DNA of 64,000 nt from Scybalocola_A sp900557175 (GTDB lineage Bacteria; Bacillota; Clostridia; Lachnospirales; Lachnospiraceae): the NCBI GenBank assembly GCA_937890745.1, contig CALADH010000013.1, positions 1 through 64,000 on the forward strand, written 5' to 3'. The notes below the pieces were generated by a model, which saw only the letters and a program-made list of their open reading frames with translations, did no database searches and was not told where the DNA came from. Made by a program: the position numbers and the translations under genes. Shown piece by piece: positions 44,120 through 52,982 of the stretch (the first letter of the stretch is position 1; each line of letters starts with the position of its first letter).

Positions 44120-46537
44120 ATGATAAAAACTAACTACAAAATCTCTGTCCGCCGCCTTGCGGAGTTTATTTTGCAGTCAGGCGATATTGACCGGACGGTC
44201 GGCGCTCTAAAAGACGCGGAGGCCATGCAGGAAGGACAAAAAATCCATAAGAAGCTGCAGAAGCTGGCAGGACCTGAGTACAGAGCCGAGGTGACACTAA
44301 AGACAGAATATGATGCCGGCGATGACATGGTGATTGTCCTTGAGGGGCGGGCTGACGGTATTATTGAGGAATACCGGCTCGGCGGTCTTGAGGACGGAGG
44401 TGAAGCCGGAATGCAGCTTTTCCATACGGTTGATGAAATCAAAGGTACTTATGCAGATGTAAGCCGACTTGAGGCGCCGCTGCCGGAACATATAGGGCAG
44501 GCGCTTTGCTATGCCTATATTTATGCACTTCAAAATCAGTTGGATGTGATGGAAGTTCAGGTAACTTATGTGAATATTGAAACAGAAAAGGTAAAGCAAT
44601 TTAAGGAGACAAAAACCTTTGAGGAATTAAAGATTTGGTTTGAAGAACTTATGGCAGAATATGCCAAGTGGCTGAAGTGGCAGCGTCAGTGGCGGAAAAA
44701 GCGCAATGACAGTGCGGCAAGACTCTCGTTTCCGTTTGAGTACAGACCGGGGCAGAAGAAGATGGTTTCCGGCGTTTATCGGACAATTTTGCAGAAGAAA
44801 CGGCTGTTTATGGAAGCGCCCACAGGAACAGGCAAGACGATATCCACAGTTTTTCCGTCGGTGAAAGCGATGGGCGAGGGGCAGGCAGAAAAGATTTTTT
44901 ATCTGACGGCAAAGACAATCACCCGGACGGTTGCCGAGGAAGCTTATGATTTGCTGCGCAAAAACGGGCTTTTATTTAAGGCGGTAACGCTGACGGCAAA
45001 GGATAAGATCTGTATTTTTGATGAGGCAAAGTGTAATCCCGAAGACTGTCCGAGAGCGAAAGGGCATTTCGACAGAGTCAATGACGCGGTGTTTGATATG
45101 GTCACAAATGAGACGGCGCTGACAAAAGATGTCATTGAAGTTTATGCTGAAAAATATAATGTTTGTCCTTTTGAAATGCAGCTTGATGCGGCGCTTTGGA
45201 TGGACGGCATTATCTGTGATTATAATTATGTGTTTGATCCTCAGGTTTACTTAAAGCGATTTTTTGATAATGTGAAAGAAAACTATATTTTTCTCATTGA
45301 TGAGGCGCATAATCTTGTGGACAGGGCGCGGGAAATGTACAGCGCACCTCTTTATCTGGCAGATTTTGAAGCGGTCAGGGCAGCAGTGATGCCTTATGAG
45401 CGCCGTCTTGCCGGAAAAATTGGCATATGCATTAAGTGTATGAGAGAGCTTTATGACGAGTGTGAGGAATGTATGCAGCTTGAAAGCGCCGGAGGGCTGT
45501 CTGTATTTTTAATGCGGATGATTTCTGATATAGAAAAGTTTTTAAAAAGCCGGGCTCCGGCACCTGTGAAAGTGAAAGAAAAGGTACTTGAGCTTTATCT
45601 TAATGCACGGTGGTTTGTCAATGTGTACGATAATATGGACAGCCGTTATATTATCTACGACGAGCGGCAGGGCGAAAAAAAGTTTATGATAAAGCTTTTT
45701 TGTGTTGATCCGTCGGGAGATTTGGGGATGTGTCTTGAAAAGGGACGTTCGGCAGTCTTTTTTTCGGCGACGCTTTTGCCAATCCAATATTATAAGTCGC
45801 TTTTGAGTGTGACGCCGAAAGAGGATTATGATTTGTATGCCGTATCGCCCTTTGATGTGAGCAACCGCATGATTTTGACGGCGGGGGATGTGAGCAGCAG
45901 ATATACGCGGCGAAACAGAGAAGAATATGAGCGGATTGCCGAGTATATTTTAAAAACAGTACGCGGTAAAAACGGCAATTATATGGTTTTTTTTCCGTCT
46001 TACGCATTTATGGAGGCTGTCTATGAAGTGATTGCAGAAAAGGAGCTTTCAAAGGCAGGCAACGGACTGACAATCATTGTGCAGGAGAGCGCCATGACTG
46101 AATCGGCAAGAGAAGCGTTTTTGGAAAATTTTAAATCTGACATTATGTCAACTGTTGTCGGCTTTTGCGTGCTCGGCGGTATATTTTCGGAGGGCATTGA
46201 TTTAAAGGAGGACAGGCTTATTGGTGTCCTTGTTGTCGGTACAGGACTGCCGCAGACCGGCGGTGAGCGTGAGCTTTTAAAAAAATATTTTGATGAAAAA
46301 GAGGGCAGCGGTTTTGATTTTGCTTACCTTTATCCGGGAATGAATAAGGTTTTGCAGGCGGCGGGGCGCGTCATACGGACGGAAAAGGATAAGGGGATTA
46401 TTGTACTTTTGGACGAGCGGTTTAATTACCGAATGTACAGCAGCCTTTTTCCGAGAGAATGGTTTCCTTATGAGCGGGCGTCCATCGGCAATATCGAAGA
46501 AAAAATAAATACGTTTTGGGAAAAAGCCGGAATATAG
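44120..46537 (+). CDS. DinG/XPD-type Fe-S DNA helicase with N-terminal PD-(D/E)XK domain
   Basis: 805 residues. N-terminal nuclease-like domain (Asp79, Glu106-x-Lys108, Gln127 in EHIGQALCYAYIYAL). Superfamily 2 helicase with Walker A EAPTGTGKT (232-240), four Cys suited to a [4Fe-4S] cluster (298, 305, 310, 349), DEAH box 394-397 (LIDEAHN) and C-terminal motif VLQAAGRVIRTEKDKG. The Fe-S arrangement marks XPD/DinG helicases, which unwind DNA 5'-3' in repair. Base composition matches the chromosome, not the preceding cassette. The 14-base gap after the nuclease gene may put it under the cassette promoter; no other promoter is evident. Confidence 0.9.
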   Translation: MIKTNYKISVRRLAEFILQSGDIDRTVGALKDAEAMQEGQKIHKKLQKLAGPEYRAEVTLKTEYDAGDDMVIVLEGRADGIIEEYRLGGLEDGGEAGMQLFHTVDEIKGTYADVSRLEAPLPEHIGQALCYAYIYALQNQLDVMEVQVTYVNIETEKVKQFKETKTFEELKIWFEELMAEYAKWLKWQRQWRKKRNDSAARLSFPFEYRPGQKKMVSGVYRTILQKKRLFMEAPTGTGKTISTVFPSVKAMGEGQAEKIFYLTAKTITRTVAEEAYDLLRKNGLLFKAVTLTAKDKICIFDEAKCNPEDCPRAKGHFDRVNDAVFDMVTNETALTKDVIEVYAEKYNVCPFEMQLDAALWMDGIICDYNYVFDPQVYLKRFFDNVKENYIFLIDEAHNLVDRAREMYSAPLYLADFEAVRAAVMPYERRLAGKIGICIKCMRELYDECEECMQLESAGGLSVFLMRMISDIEKFLKSRAPAPVKVKEKVLELYLNARWFVNVYDNMDSRYIIYDERQGEKKFMIKLFCVDPSGDLGMCLEKGRSAVFFSATLLPIQYYKSLLSVTPKEDYDLYAVSPFDVSNRMILTAGDVSSRYTRRNREEYERIAEYILKTVRGKNGNYMVFFPSYAFMEAVYEVIAEKELSKAGNGLTIIVQESAMTESAREAFLENFKSDIMSTVVGFCVLGGIFSEGIDLKEDRLIGVLVVGTGLPQTGGERELLKKYFDEKEGSGFDFAYLYPGMNKVLQAAGRVIRTEKDKGIIVLLDERFNYRMYSSLFPREWFPYERASIGNIEEKINTFWEKAGI

Positions 46538-46626
46538 CAAAGGATTGTGTATTTTTTAACGTACACACGCATTTGGTATATTTTCCGGCTTTTATTTTAG
46601 TCTGAAATCTTTTATAATGAAATTAG

Positions 46627-46678
46627 TGTCAGTATATGTTGAATTTGCGCTGACATCAGACAAGGCGAACCTGTCTGA
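46627..46678 (+). promoter_or_regulatory. Two-hairpin leader before the hydroxyacid dehydrogenase gene
   Basis: TGTCAG (46627-46632) pairs with CTGACA (46650-46655); directly next, TCAGACAAGG pairs with CCTGTCTGA (46656-46678) around CGAA with one bulged A. The second stem ends 4-8 bases before the ribosome site GGGAGG. It is not a riboswitch class I can name and lacks a T tract. Confidence 0.5.
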
Positions 46679-46696
46679 GGATGGGAGGTTTATGCG

Positions 46697-47566
46697 ATGA
46701 GGATAGGCTTTATCGGGCTTGGAATTATGGGTGAGCCGATGTGCTACAACGTCATTAAAAAGCACGATGACAAAGTATATGCTTTTGATATTGACGCAAA
46801 AAAAACGGCACTTTTGGCAGGCTATGGCGCCATTGCCTGTGGAAGCTCACTTGAGGCTGCGGCAAACAGTGATGTGATTATTACAGTTGTTCCGCGCTCA
46901 GAACATTCATTGTCTGTTTACCGGGAAATTGAGCCGGTGATGGACAGTACAAAAATCTGTATTGATATGAGTACCATTGATCCCGAAGCTTCTGAAGAAA
47001 TTTTTCATATGCTGGAAAAACGGGGGACACCGTTTTTGGATGCGCCGATTGTGAAGTCAAGAGATGCGGCAAGACTCGGCGATGTCGGTATTTATGTCGG
47101 CGGCGATTATGATGTTTATAAAAAAGTGAAGCCGATACTTCAGTATATGGGACGGAGTATTATGCATATGGGCGAGCATGGCAAGGGGCTTTTAATGAAG
47201 ATTTGCCACAATGCGCTTATTGCACAGATACAAAACGGCGTCAATGAGACGCTGGCGCTTGCACTTCGGGAGGGCATTGATATTGATAAATTCAGTGCGG
47301 CGATTTCCTATGGCGGCGGTCAGAATTATTATTATGACTCAAAGCAGATGGCACTCAGATATAAAGATTATACGACACAATTTTCAGTTGCCAATATGGC
47401 AAAGGACTTAGAAATCTGTCATAATCTTGTGGCGCCAAAGCATTATCATATGCCGGGGCTTGAAGTTGCCCGAAATGTTTATGAAAAAGCACTGAATGCG
47501 GGCGATGGAGACAAGGATTTTTGTTCAACATTGGAAATCGTGCTTCGTGAGCATGAAAAAAATTGA
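46697..47566 (+). CDS. NAD(P)-dependent beta-hydroxyacid dehydrogenase (HIBADH/GarR family)
   Basis: 289 residues. Rossmann motif IGFIGLGIMGEPMCYNV, family motif DAPIVKSRDAARLGDVGIYV and the catalytic Lys region GKGLLMKICHNALIAQIQNG. The family includes 3-hydroxyisobutyrate dehydrogenase and tartronate semialdehyde reductase; the typical substrate motif DAPVSGG is changed to DAPIVKS here, so the substrate is uncertain. RBS GGGAGG with ATG 46697. Confidence 0.88.
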   Translation: MRIGFIGLGIMGEPMCYNVIKKHDDKVYAFDIDAKKTALLAGYGAIACGSSLEAAANSDVIITVVPRSEHSLSVYREIEPVMDSTKICIDMSTIDPEASEEIFHMLEKRGTPFLDAPIVKSRDAARLGDVGIYVGGDYDVYKKVKPILQYMGRSIMHMGEHGKGLLMKICHNALIAQIQNGVNETLALALREGIDIDKFSAAISYGGGQNYYYDSKQMALRYKDYTTQFSVANMAKDLEICHNLVAPKHYHMPGLEVARNVYEKALNAGDGDKDFCSTLEIVLREHEKN

Positions 47567-47635
47567 ATTTAGTCGAAACTTATGTTAAAATTTGTTAATG
47601 AAATAACAAAGTCAGCCGTAAAGGGAGGATGAATT

Positions 47636-47875
47636 ATGGTAGTTACAATATGTATAGGAAGTTCATGTCATTTAAAAGGCTCAAGAGATATTATTGCAAG
47701 CTTTCAGAGATTAGTATCTCTGCACGGCATCAGCGATAAAGTTGAGCTGACGGGCTCTTTTTGCATGGGCCATTGTGAAAAAGGCGTTTGTGTCAAAGTC
47801 AATGATGAATTATTTTCAGTGACGCCTGCAACTGCTGAAGAATTTTTCAACAAGGAGATTCTCGGGAGGATTTAA
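47636..47875 (+). CDS. [2Fe-2S] thioredoxin-like ferredoxin domain protein
   Basis: 79 residues. Cys pattern CIGSSC (6 and 11) and CMGHCEKGVC (from about 42) matches NuoE/HoxE-like thioredoxin-fold [2Fe-2S] proteins. It starts a four-gene redox cluster with a hydrogenase-like protein, a phosphatase and a hydrogenase, and probably passes electrons to one of them. RBS GGGAGG. Confidence 0.9.
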   Translation: MVVTICIGSSCHLKGSRDIIASFQRLVSLHGISDKVELTGSFCMGHCEKGVCVKVNDELFSVTPATAEEFFNKEILGRI

Positions 47876-47877
47876 TC

Positions 47878-49587
47878 GTGGCAAATATCGGCTTTAGAAA
47901 GGCAAAATGTAAGGATTGCCATAAGTGCGTCCGTCTGTGTCCTGTCAAAGCCATTCGCAGAAAAGACGAGCAGGCCCAATTTGTTGCCGCAGAATGTATT
48001 TTGTGCGGACAGTGTATTGAAGCATGTCCTCACCATGCGATTCAGGTGTTCAGCGACATAGATAAAGTGAAAAAATATATTGAGGACGGCGAAAAGGTTG
48101 TCGTATCTCTCTCGCCGGCTTACCTCGGCGCTTTTGACGAGAGTGAACCGGGACAGTTTATTGAGGCGCTTTATGAGATGGGCTTTTATGAAGTGCGGGA
48201 AACTGCAGAGGGTGCTGTCTATGTGACAAATGAATATGACCGTATTTTAAAAGACGGGCATATGGACAACGTCATTACGACCGTCTGTCCGGTTGTCAAT
48301 AATCTTGTAGAAAAGTATTATCCGGAGCTTGTGAGCCAGCTGGCGCCGGTTGTTTCGCCGATTGTTGCCCATGGTCGGATGCTGCGCCGGGAATTTGGAG
48401 ACGATGTTAAAATTGTTTCAATTACACCGTGTCTTGCCGAGGCGCCGGAGGTGCTTAAGGATGAGCGGACGAAGGGCTGCATTGATGCGGTCATCAGCTT
48501 TAAGGAGCTGATGCGCTGGATGAAGGCGCAGAATGTTCAGGTAACAGATTGTGAGACATATCACCATACCCGGATTAATCCGATGGTCAACGGTGCTTAT
48601 GCGACAGGCGACGGTGTGATCCGGGCGCTTCGTGCAAAGTCCGGTGAAAAAGACGGATATAAGCGTATTGTTGTCTTTGGTGTCGATGAATGTAAGGATA
48701 TTTTGGAGTGTGTCCTAAGAGGCGAGCTGCATCACTGTCTTCTTGAGCTGAATGCCTGCGTCTCCGGCTGTGTCAACGGTCCGGTTTCGGGTAAGAAGTC
48801 TGCACAGCGCTTTAAATCACAGATGCTTGTTCAGGAACGCATTATGCCGGAATTTCCGGATTATGAAGATATTGATATTGACCTGACAAAGCATTTTGTG
48901 GCACATTCAGAGGCGGAGGAGATGCCGTCAGATTCAGAGATTCGGGCAATGCTTGCCAAAATTGGCAAGGAAACGCCGGATAAGGAGTTAAACTGCGGCG
49001 CCTGTGGGTTTAATACATGCCGGGAAAAAGCAATCGCAGCCATTCGTGGGAGAAGCGATATTTATATGTGTGTCAACTATATGTATGACCGCTTAAGTTC
49101 ATTGACAGATGTGATTATGTCTGTAACACCGGAGATGATTATTATTGTTGATGGTGACCTGCGAATCAGAGAATTTAATAATGCAGCCGAGGTCGCCTTT
49201 AATATATCGCGGGACGAGGCTGTAAAGAAGTATTTGTATGAAATTATTGATGCGGAGGATTTTCAGGAAGTATTTCAGAATAAGAGAAGCATCATGAACA
49301 AAAAGGTTGTCTATAAGTCCTATGGTTTAACGACAGTTCAGAATATTTTTTATTTGAGAAGCCAAAAGGTTGCCATCGGATTTTTCAGAAATACGACAGC
49401 TGAGGAAAAGGAAAAAGAAAATCGAAGGAAGCTTAAGATTGAGGGCGTCAACATTGCCCAGGAGATTATTGACAAGCAGATGATGGTTGCCCAGGAGATT
49501 GCCGGACTTTTAGGCGAGACGACTGCGGAGACGAAGATGACGCTGATGAAGCTGCGTGACAGTATGCTGTCAGACGCGGATTTATAG
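47878..49587 (+). CDS. [FeFe]-hydrogenase-like protein with Fe-S and PAS domains
   Basis: 569 residues, GTG start. Two [4Fe-4S] motifs (CKDCHKCVRLCPVKAI; CILCGQCIEACPHHAI), an [FeFe]-hydrogenase large-subunit-like domain, a further Cys motif ELNCGACGFNTCREKA and a C-terminal PAS domain (VTPEMIIIVDGDLRIREFNN). The H-cluster motifs are altered compared with the true hydrogenase at 50790: TVCPVVN in place of TSCCP, TPCLAE and NACVSGCVNGP. This fits a sensory (HydS-like) protein that detects H2 or redox state and signals through its PAS domain rather than a fast catalyst. The SpoIIE phosphatase downstream (15-base gap) is the obvious output. Confidence 0.9.
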   Translation: MANIGFRKAKCKDCHKCVRLCPVKAIRRKDEQAQFVAAECILCGQCIEACPHHAIQVFSDIDKVKKYIEDGEKVVVSLSPAYLGAFDESEPGQFIEALYEMGFYEVRETAEGAVYVTNEYDRILKDGHMDNVITTVCPVVNNLVEKYYPELVSQLAPVVSPIVAHGRMLRREFGDDVKIVSITPCLAEAPEVLKDERTKGCIDAVISFKELMRWMKAQNVQVTDCETYHHTRINPMVNGAYATGDGVIRALRAKSGEKDGYKRIVVFGVDECKDILECVLRGELHHCLLELNACVSGCVNGPVSGKKSAQRFKSQMLVQERIMPEFPDYEDIDIDLTKHFVAHSEAEEMPSDSEIRAMLAKIGKETPDKELNCGACGFNTCREKAIAAIRGRSDIYMCVNYMYDRLSSLTDVIMSVTPEMIIIVDGDLRIREFNNAAEVAFNISRDEAVKKYLYEIIDAEDFQEVFQNKRSIMNKKVVYKSYGLTTVQNIFYLRSQKVAIGFFRNTTAEEKEKENRRKLKIEGVNIAQEIIDKQMMVAQEIAGLLGETTAETKMTLMKLRDSMLSDADL

Positions 49588-49602
49588 ACCGGGGAGGCTG
49601 TA

Positions 49603-50775
49603 ATGAATATCAGTTTGGAAGTATCTTATAAAAGTCTTTGTAAGCACGGCGAGGAGCTGTGCGGCGATAAGCTTGAGCATATCAAAACCGGGGATTCGGA
49701 TATTATTATTTTGTCCGACGGTATGGGAAGCGGCGTGAAGGCAAATATTTTAGCGACGCTGACTTCAAAAATTCTCGGAACGATGTTAAGGCAGGGCGCA
49801 AAACTGGAGGACTGTGTTGATACGATTGCCAAAACACTTCCGGTGTGCAGTGTCAGAAAGGTTGCTTACTCAACCTTTTCTATCCTTCAGATTTTTAACA
49901 GCGGGCGGGCATATCTTGTAGAATATGATAATCCGGGCTGTGTTTTTATAAGAAATAAAAAGATGATTAATATTCCTTATACAGTCAAGAAAATTGAAGA
50001 TAAGACGATAAGGGAATTTAGATTTGACGTTGCGCTGGGAGATTGTTTTGTTCTTTTCAGCGACGGTGTTGTCCATGCCGGCGTCGGCAATATGCTGACC
50101 TTTGGCTGGGGACGGCAAGGTGCGGCGGAGTATATAAGGCGTGCATGTCAGGAGGAGATGTCGGCGCCGAGACTTGTGTCGATGCTCTGCCGGACATGCG
50201 GTGATTTATATATGGGTTCGCCGGGGGATGATACGACCATATGTGCGGCGCGCATTGTAAAACGTAAAAATGTCAATATTTTTACAGGACCGCCCACCTC
50301 CTATGATGATGATGCGGTGCTGATGAGAGATTTTATGACGACGCCGGGAGAGAAGATTGTCTGCGGCGGAACAAGCGCCAATATTGCCGCACGAATATTG
50401 AATAAGAAAATAGTCGCTTCAATTAATTATACCGATCCGGAAATTCCGCCGACGGCTTCCCTTGAGGGGATTGACCTTGTGACGGAGGGTGTGTTTACGC
50501 TGAACCGGTGCGCGGATATGCTGGAGCGCTACAACAGAGGCGATATGTCTGAAAAGTTTTTTGACAGCTTAGACGCAGATAACGGTGCGGCTCAGCTTGC
50601 TAAAATACTTGTGGAGGACTGTACCCACTTAAATATGTTTGTGGGCCGCGCTATGAATGCGGCGCATCAAAATGTGGGGCTGCCGTTTGATTTAAGTGTC
50701 CGCATGAGACTTGTGGATAAGATTAAAACAGAGTGTGAGAAGATGGGGAAAGCTGTAACGGTAAAGTATTATTGA
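49603..50775 (+). CDS. SpoIIE family serine phosphatase
   Basis: 390 residues. PP2C/SpoIIE metal-binding motifs are visible: IIILSDGMGSGVKANILA, FVLFSDGVVHAGVG and the final GDDTTICAARI. No sensor domain is attached at the N-terminus. It follows a PAS-containing hydrogenase-like protein and precedes a hydrogenase, so its target may be a regulator of hydrogenase expression or activity. The C-terminal ~170 residues (from VNIFTGPPTSYDDDAVLMRD) form an additional domain I cannot name. Confidence 0.9.
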   Translation: MNISLEVSYKSLCKHGEELCGDKLEHIKTGDSDIIILSDGMGSGVKANILATLTSKILGTMLRQGAKLEDCVDTIAKTLPVCSVRKVAYSTFSILQIFNSGRAYLVEYDNPGCVFIRNKKMINIPYTVKKIEDKTIREFRFDVALGDCFVLFSDGVVHAGVGNMLTFGWGRQGAAEYIRRACQEEMSAPRLVSMLCRTCGDLYMGSPGDDTTICAARIVKRKNVNIFTGPPTSYDDDAVLMRDFMTTPGEKIVCGGTSANIAARILNKKIVASINYTDPEIPPTASLEGIDLVTEGVFTLNRCADMLERYNRGDMSEKFFDSLDADNGAAQLAKILVEDCTHLNMFVGRAMNAAHQNVGLPFDLSVRMRLVDKIKTECEKMGKAVTVKYY

Positions 50776-50789
50776 AAGGAATAGTGAAT

Positions 50790-52247
50790 ATGAAAAGAAG
50801 TTTTGTAACCGATATCAATAAGATTAGATACGAGGTCAATGTGGAAGTGGCAAAGGCTGCTTTTGCAAATCAGTTAGATGAAAAAAGAGACGAAATCCCT
50901 TACGCAATTATTCCGGGAAATACACCTTCCTACCGCTGCTGTGTTTATCGTGAGAGGGAGATTATCCGTCAGAGAGTGCGTCTTGCAGAGGGCCACAGTG
51001 CTGTTGCCGGCGTAGAAAATAAAAATATTGTCCAGGTGCTTCCGGCTGCCTGTGAGGGCTGTCCGATTAACCGTTTTTCAGTGACAAATAACTGTCAGAT
51101 GTGTATGGCTAAAAAGTGTATGGGCGCATGTAACTTCGGCGCAATTACATTTGAGCAGGGCCGTGCCCATATCGATCCTAAGAAATGTAAGGAGTGCGGT
51201 AAGTGTGCCGAAGCCTGTCCATACAATGCAATCGCTGACTTAATGCGTCCATGTAAGAGAAGTTGTCCGGTTGATGCGATTTCTCTTGATGACGATATGA
51301 TCGTTGTTATTGATGAAGAAAAGTGTATCAACTGCGGCCAGTGCGTCATTAACTGTCCTTTCGGTGCGATTTCTGATAAATCATTTATGGTGGACGTGAT
51401 TAAGCTGATTAATCAGGGTAAGAAGGTTTATGCGATGGTTGCGCCTGCAATCGAAGGTCAGTTTGGCGCTGATGTCAGTGTCGGCATGATTCGTCAGGCT
51501 GTAAAAGCACTGGGCTTTGAAGATATGTATGAAGTATCTTTAGGTGCTGACTTTGTTTCGAAGAATGAGGCTGAGGAGCTTGCGGAGAAGCTTGAGGAAG
51601 GCAAGAAGATGACAACATCATGCTGTCCTGCTTTTGTAAATATGATCAAGAAACATTTCCCACAGGTTCTTGAAAATATGTCAACAACTGTATCTCCGAT
51701 GACAGCGACAGGCCGTATTATTAAGGCAATGGATTCTGAGGCAGTATGCGTATTTATCGGACCATGTATTGCAAAGAAGGGCGAAGTTATTGATTCTATT
51801 ACATATGGCGGTGCAGATTACGCAATGACATATGAGGAGCTTGCAAGTATGTTTGAAGCAAAAGACATTGATCCGGCTGATTTTGAAGAAGAACTTCAGC
51901 AGGGAAGTAAGTATGGAAAGAACTTCTCCGTATCCGGCGGTGTGACAGCATCTGTGATTGAAGTGTTTAAAGAAAAGAATCATGATGTTGATGTGAAGGT
52001 TGCAAAATGTAACGGCGCCGCAGAATGTAAGAAAGCGCTGATGATGCTGAAACTCGGCCGTCTTCCTGAGGACTTTGTGGAAGGTATGGCATGTGTCGGC
52101 GGCTGTGTCAACGGACCAATGATGATTAACAAAGAAAGAACATTTATGAAGGACAGAAATGCCCAGATTAACAAGGCAGATGACAGAGGTATTCTTGAAA
52201 ATGTCGCTCAGTATGACGAGCTTGGCATTAAAATGACAAGAGGATGA
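50790..52247 (+). CDS. [FeFe] hydrogenase, group B type
   Basis: 485 residues. N-terminal Cys sets (CEGCPINR; CQMCMAKKCMGAC; CKECGKCAEACPYNAI; CINCGQCVINCPFGAI) for Fe-S clusters, then the H-cluster motifs TSCCPAF (276-282), GPCIAKKGE (324-332) and EGMACVGGCVNGP near 440-452. The GPC-x-AKK and GGC-x-NGP forms indicate group B, found in Clostridia and Bacteroidetes. It makes or oxidises H2 with ferredoxin. Start at ATG 50790 behind AAAGGA; an in-frame TTG at 50772 overlaps the phosphatase stop. Confidence 0.92.
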   Translation: MKRSFVTDINKIRYEVNVEVAKAAFANQLDEKRDEIPYAIIPGNTPSYRCCVYREREIIRQRVRLAEGHSAVAGVENKNIVQVLPAACEGCPINRFSVTNNCQMCMAKKCMGACNFGAITFEQGRAHIDPKKCKECGKCAEACPYNAIADLMRPCKRSCPVDAISLDDDMIVVIDEEKCINCGQCVINCPFGAISDKSFMVDVIKLINQGKKVYAMVAPAIEGQFGADVSVGMIRQAVKALGFEDMYEVSLGADFVSKNEAEELAEKLEEGKKMTTSCCPAFVNMIKKHFPQVLENMSTTVSPMTATGRIIKAMDSEAVCVFIGPCIAKKGEVIDSITYGGADYAMTYEELASMFEAKDIDPADFEEELQQGSKYGKNFSVSGGVTASVIEVFKEKNHDVDVKVAKCNGAAECKKALMMLKLGRLPEDFVEGMACVGGCVNGPMMINKERTFMKDRNAQINKADDRGILENVAQYDELGIKMTRG

Positions 52248-52316
52248 TTGAGTGTATTGCGCGCGCACAGTATGTGAAATCGTCTGTTTGAAGTCTTACA
52301 TATTGAAGTCGTACAT

Positions 52317-52346
52317 AAGGCGTCGGTGTAAACCGGCGTCTTTTTA
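52317..52346 (+). terminator. Terminator after the hydrogenase cluster
   Basis: AGGCGTCGG pairs with CCGGCGTCT around TGTAAA, followed by TTTTT (about 52341-52345). Confidence 0.8.
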
Positions 52347-52393
52347 TGACATAGGAAATTGTCCGCTTTGTTTTTAGAAAGCAATATTTTCTA

Positions 52394-52433
52394 TTGACAA
52401 ATGCTATTTTTTATTTTATTATAATGATAACAA
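52394..52433 (+). promoter_or_regulatory. perR promoter with overlapping Per-box
   Basis: TTGACA (52394-52399), 17-base spacer, TATTAT (52417-52422). TTATAATGATAACAA (52419-52433) agrees with the PerR box TTATAATNATTATAA at all but two positions and overlaps the -10 region, indicating autoregulation. Confidence 0.78.
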
Positions 52434-52468
52434 TTACTAATATTGATTATACAGCAAGGAGGCGGCCT

Positions 52469-52870
52469 ATGAAAACTGTAAAGTACAGCAGGCAGAGAGA
52501 GTCCGTGAAGAACTATCTGATGTCGCGCAAAGACCACCCGACTGCGGATATGGTTTATGAGGCGGTAAGACAGGAGTACCCGAATATCAGCCTTGGCACG
52601 GTGTATCGAAACCTTAATTTTTTAGTCGAGCACGGTGAAATCATTAAGATACGATGTGATGAAAATTGCGACCGATTCGATGCAAATACGCATAAACACT
52701 ACCATTTTATATGCAGAAACTGTGGTTGTGTCAGTGATTTGCGGATGCTTCCGGTGGATCACATCGACGTCATTGCGGGAGAGCACTTTGGCGGAACCAT
52801 TGAAGGGCATCATGCGTTTTTCTATGGCATCTGTGAAAAATGTAAATCAGAAGAAACTGAAAAAAATTAA
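52469..52870 (+). CDS. perR: Fur-family peroxide/metal repressor, PerR-like
   Basis: 133 residues. Winged helix with HPTADMVYEAVRQEYPNISL and LGTVYRNLNFLVEHGEI, then HYHFICRNCG and ICEKCK, the two CxxC pairs of the structural zinc. The regulatory site residues (His in FDANTHKHYHF, Asp) fit PerR. Short Fur members of this kind next to rubrerythrin are generally PerR. Start at 52469 behind AGGAGG; the open frame reaches back into the promoter. Both it and the rubrerythrin downstream carry PerR-box-like palindromes. Confidence 0.88.
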   Translation: MKTVKYSRQRESVKNYLMSRKDHPTADMVYEAVRQEYPNISLGTVYRNLNFLVEHGEIIKIRCDENCDRFDANTHKHYHFICRNCGCVSDLRMLPVDHIDVIAGEHFGGTIEGHHAFFYGICEKCKSEETEKN

Positions 52871-52878
52871 AAAAACTG

Positions 52879-52907
52879 TTGACAAAACAAAGAACATCAT
52901 GTATGAT
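52879..52907 (+). promoter_or_regulatory. Promoter of the rubrerythrin gene
   Basis: TTGACA (52879-52884), 17-base spacer, TATGAT (52902-52907). Confidence 0.82.
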
Positions 52908-52913
52908 AAGCAT

Positions 52914-52932
52914 ATCAGTAATGATTACTGAT
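52914..52932. promoter_or_regulatory. PerR-box-like palindrome before rubrerythrin
   Basis: ATCAGTAAT-G-ATTACTGAT, perfect 9-bp arms, immediately downstream of the -10 box. The core TAATGATTA equals the centre of the PerR consensus. Confidence 0.75.
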
Positions 52933-52982
52933 TTTAAACAAGAACCTAATAAAATATCAAATATAAAAAGGAGAGTATTAAG

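Noticed and set aside
46627..46678. Naming the leader a known riboswitch
   Set aside because: Its stems and loops do not match fluoride, preQ1, glycine or other classes that I can recall; left as unassigned structure.
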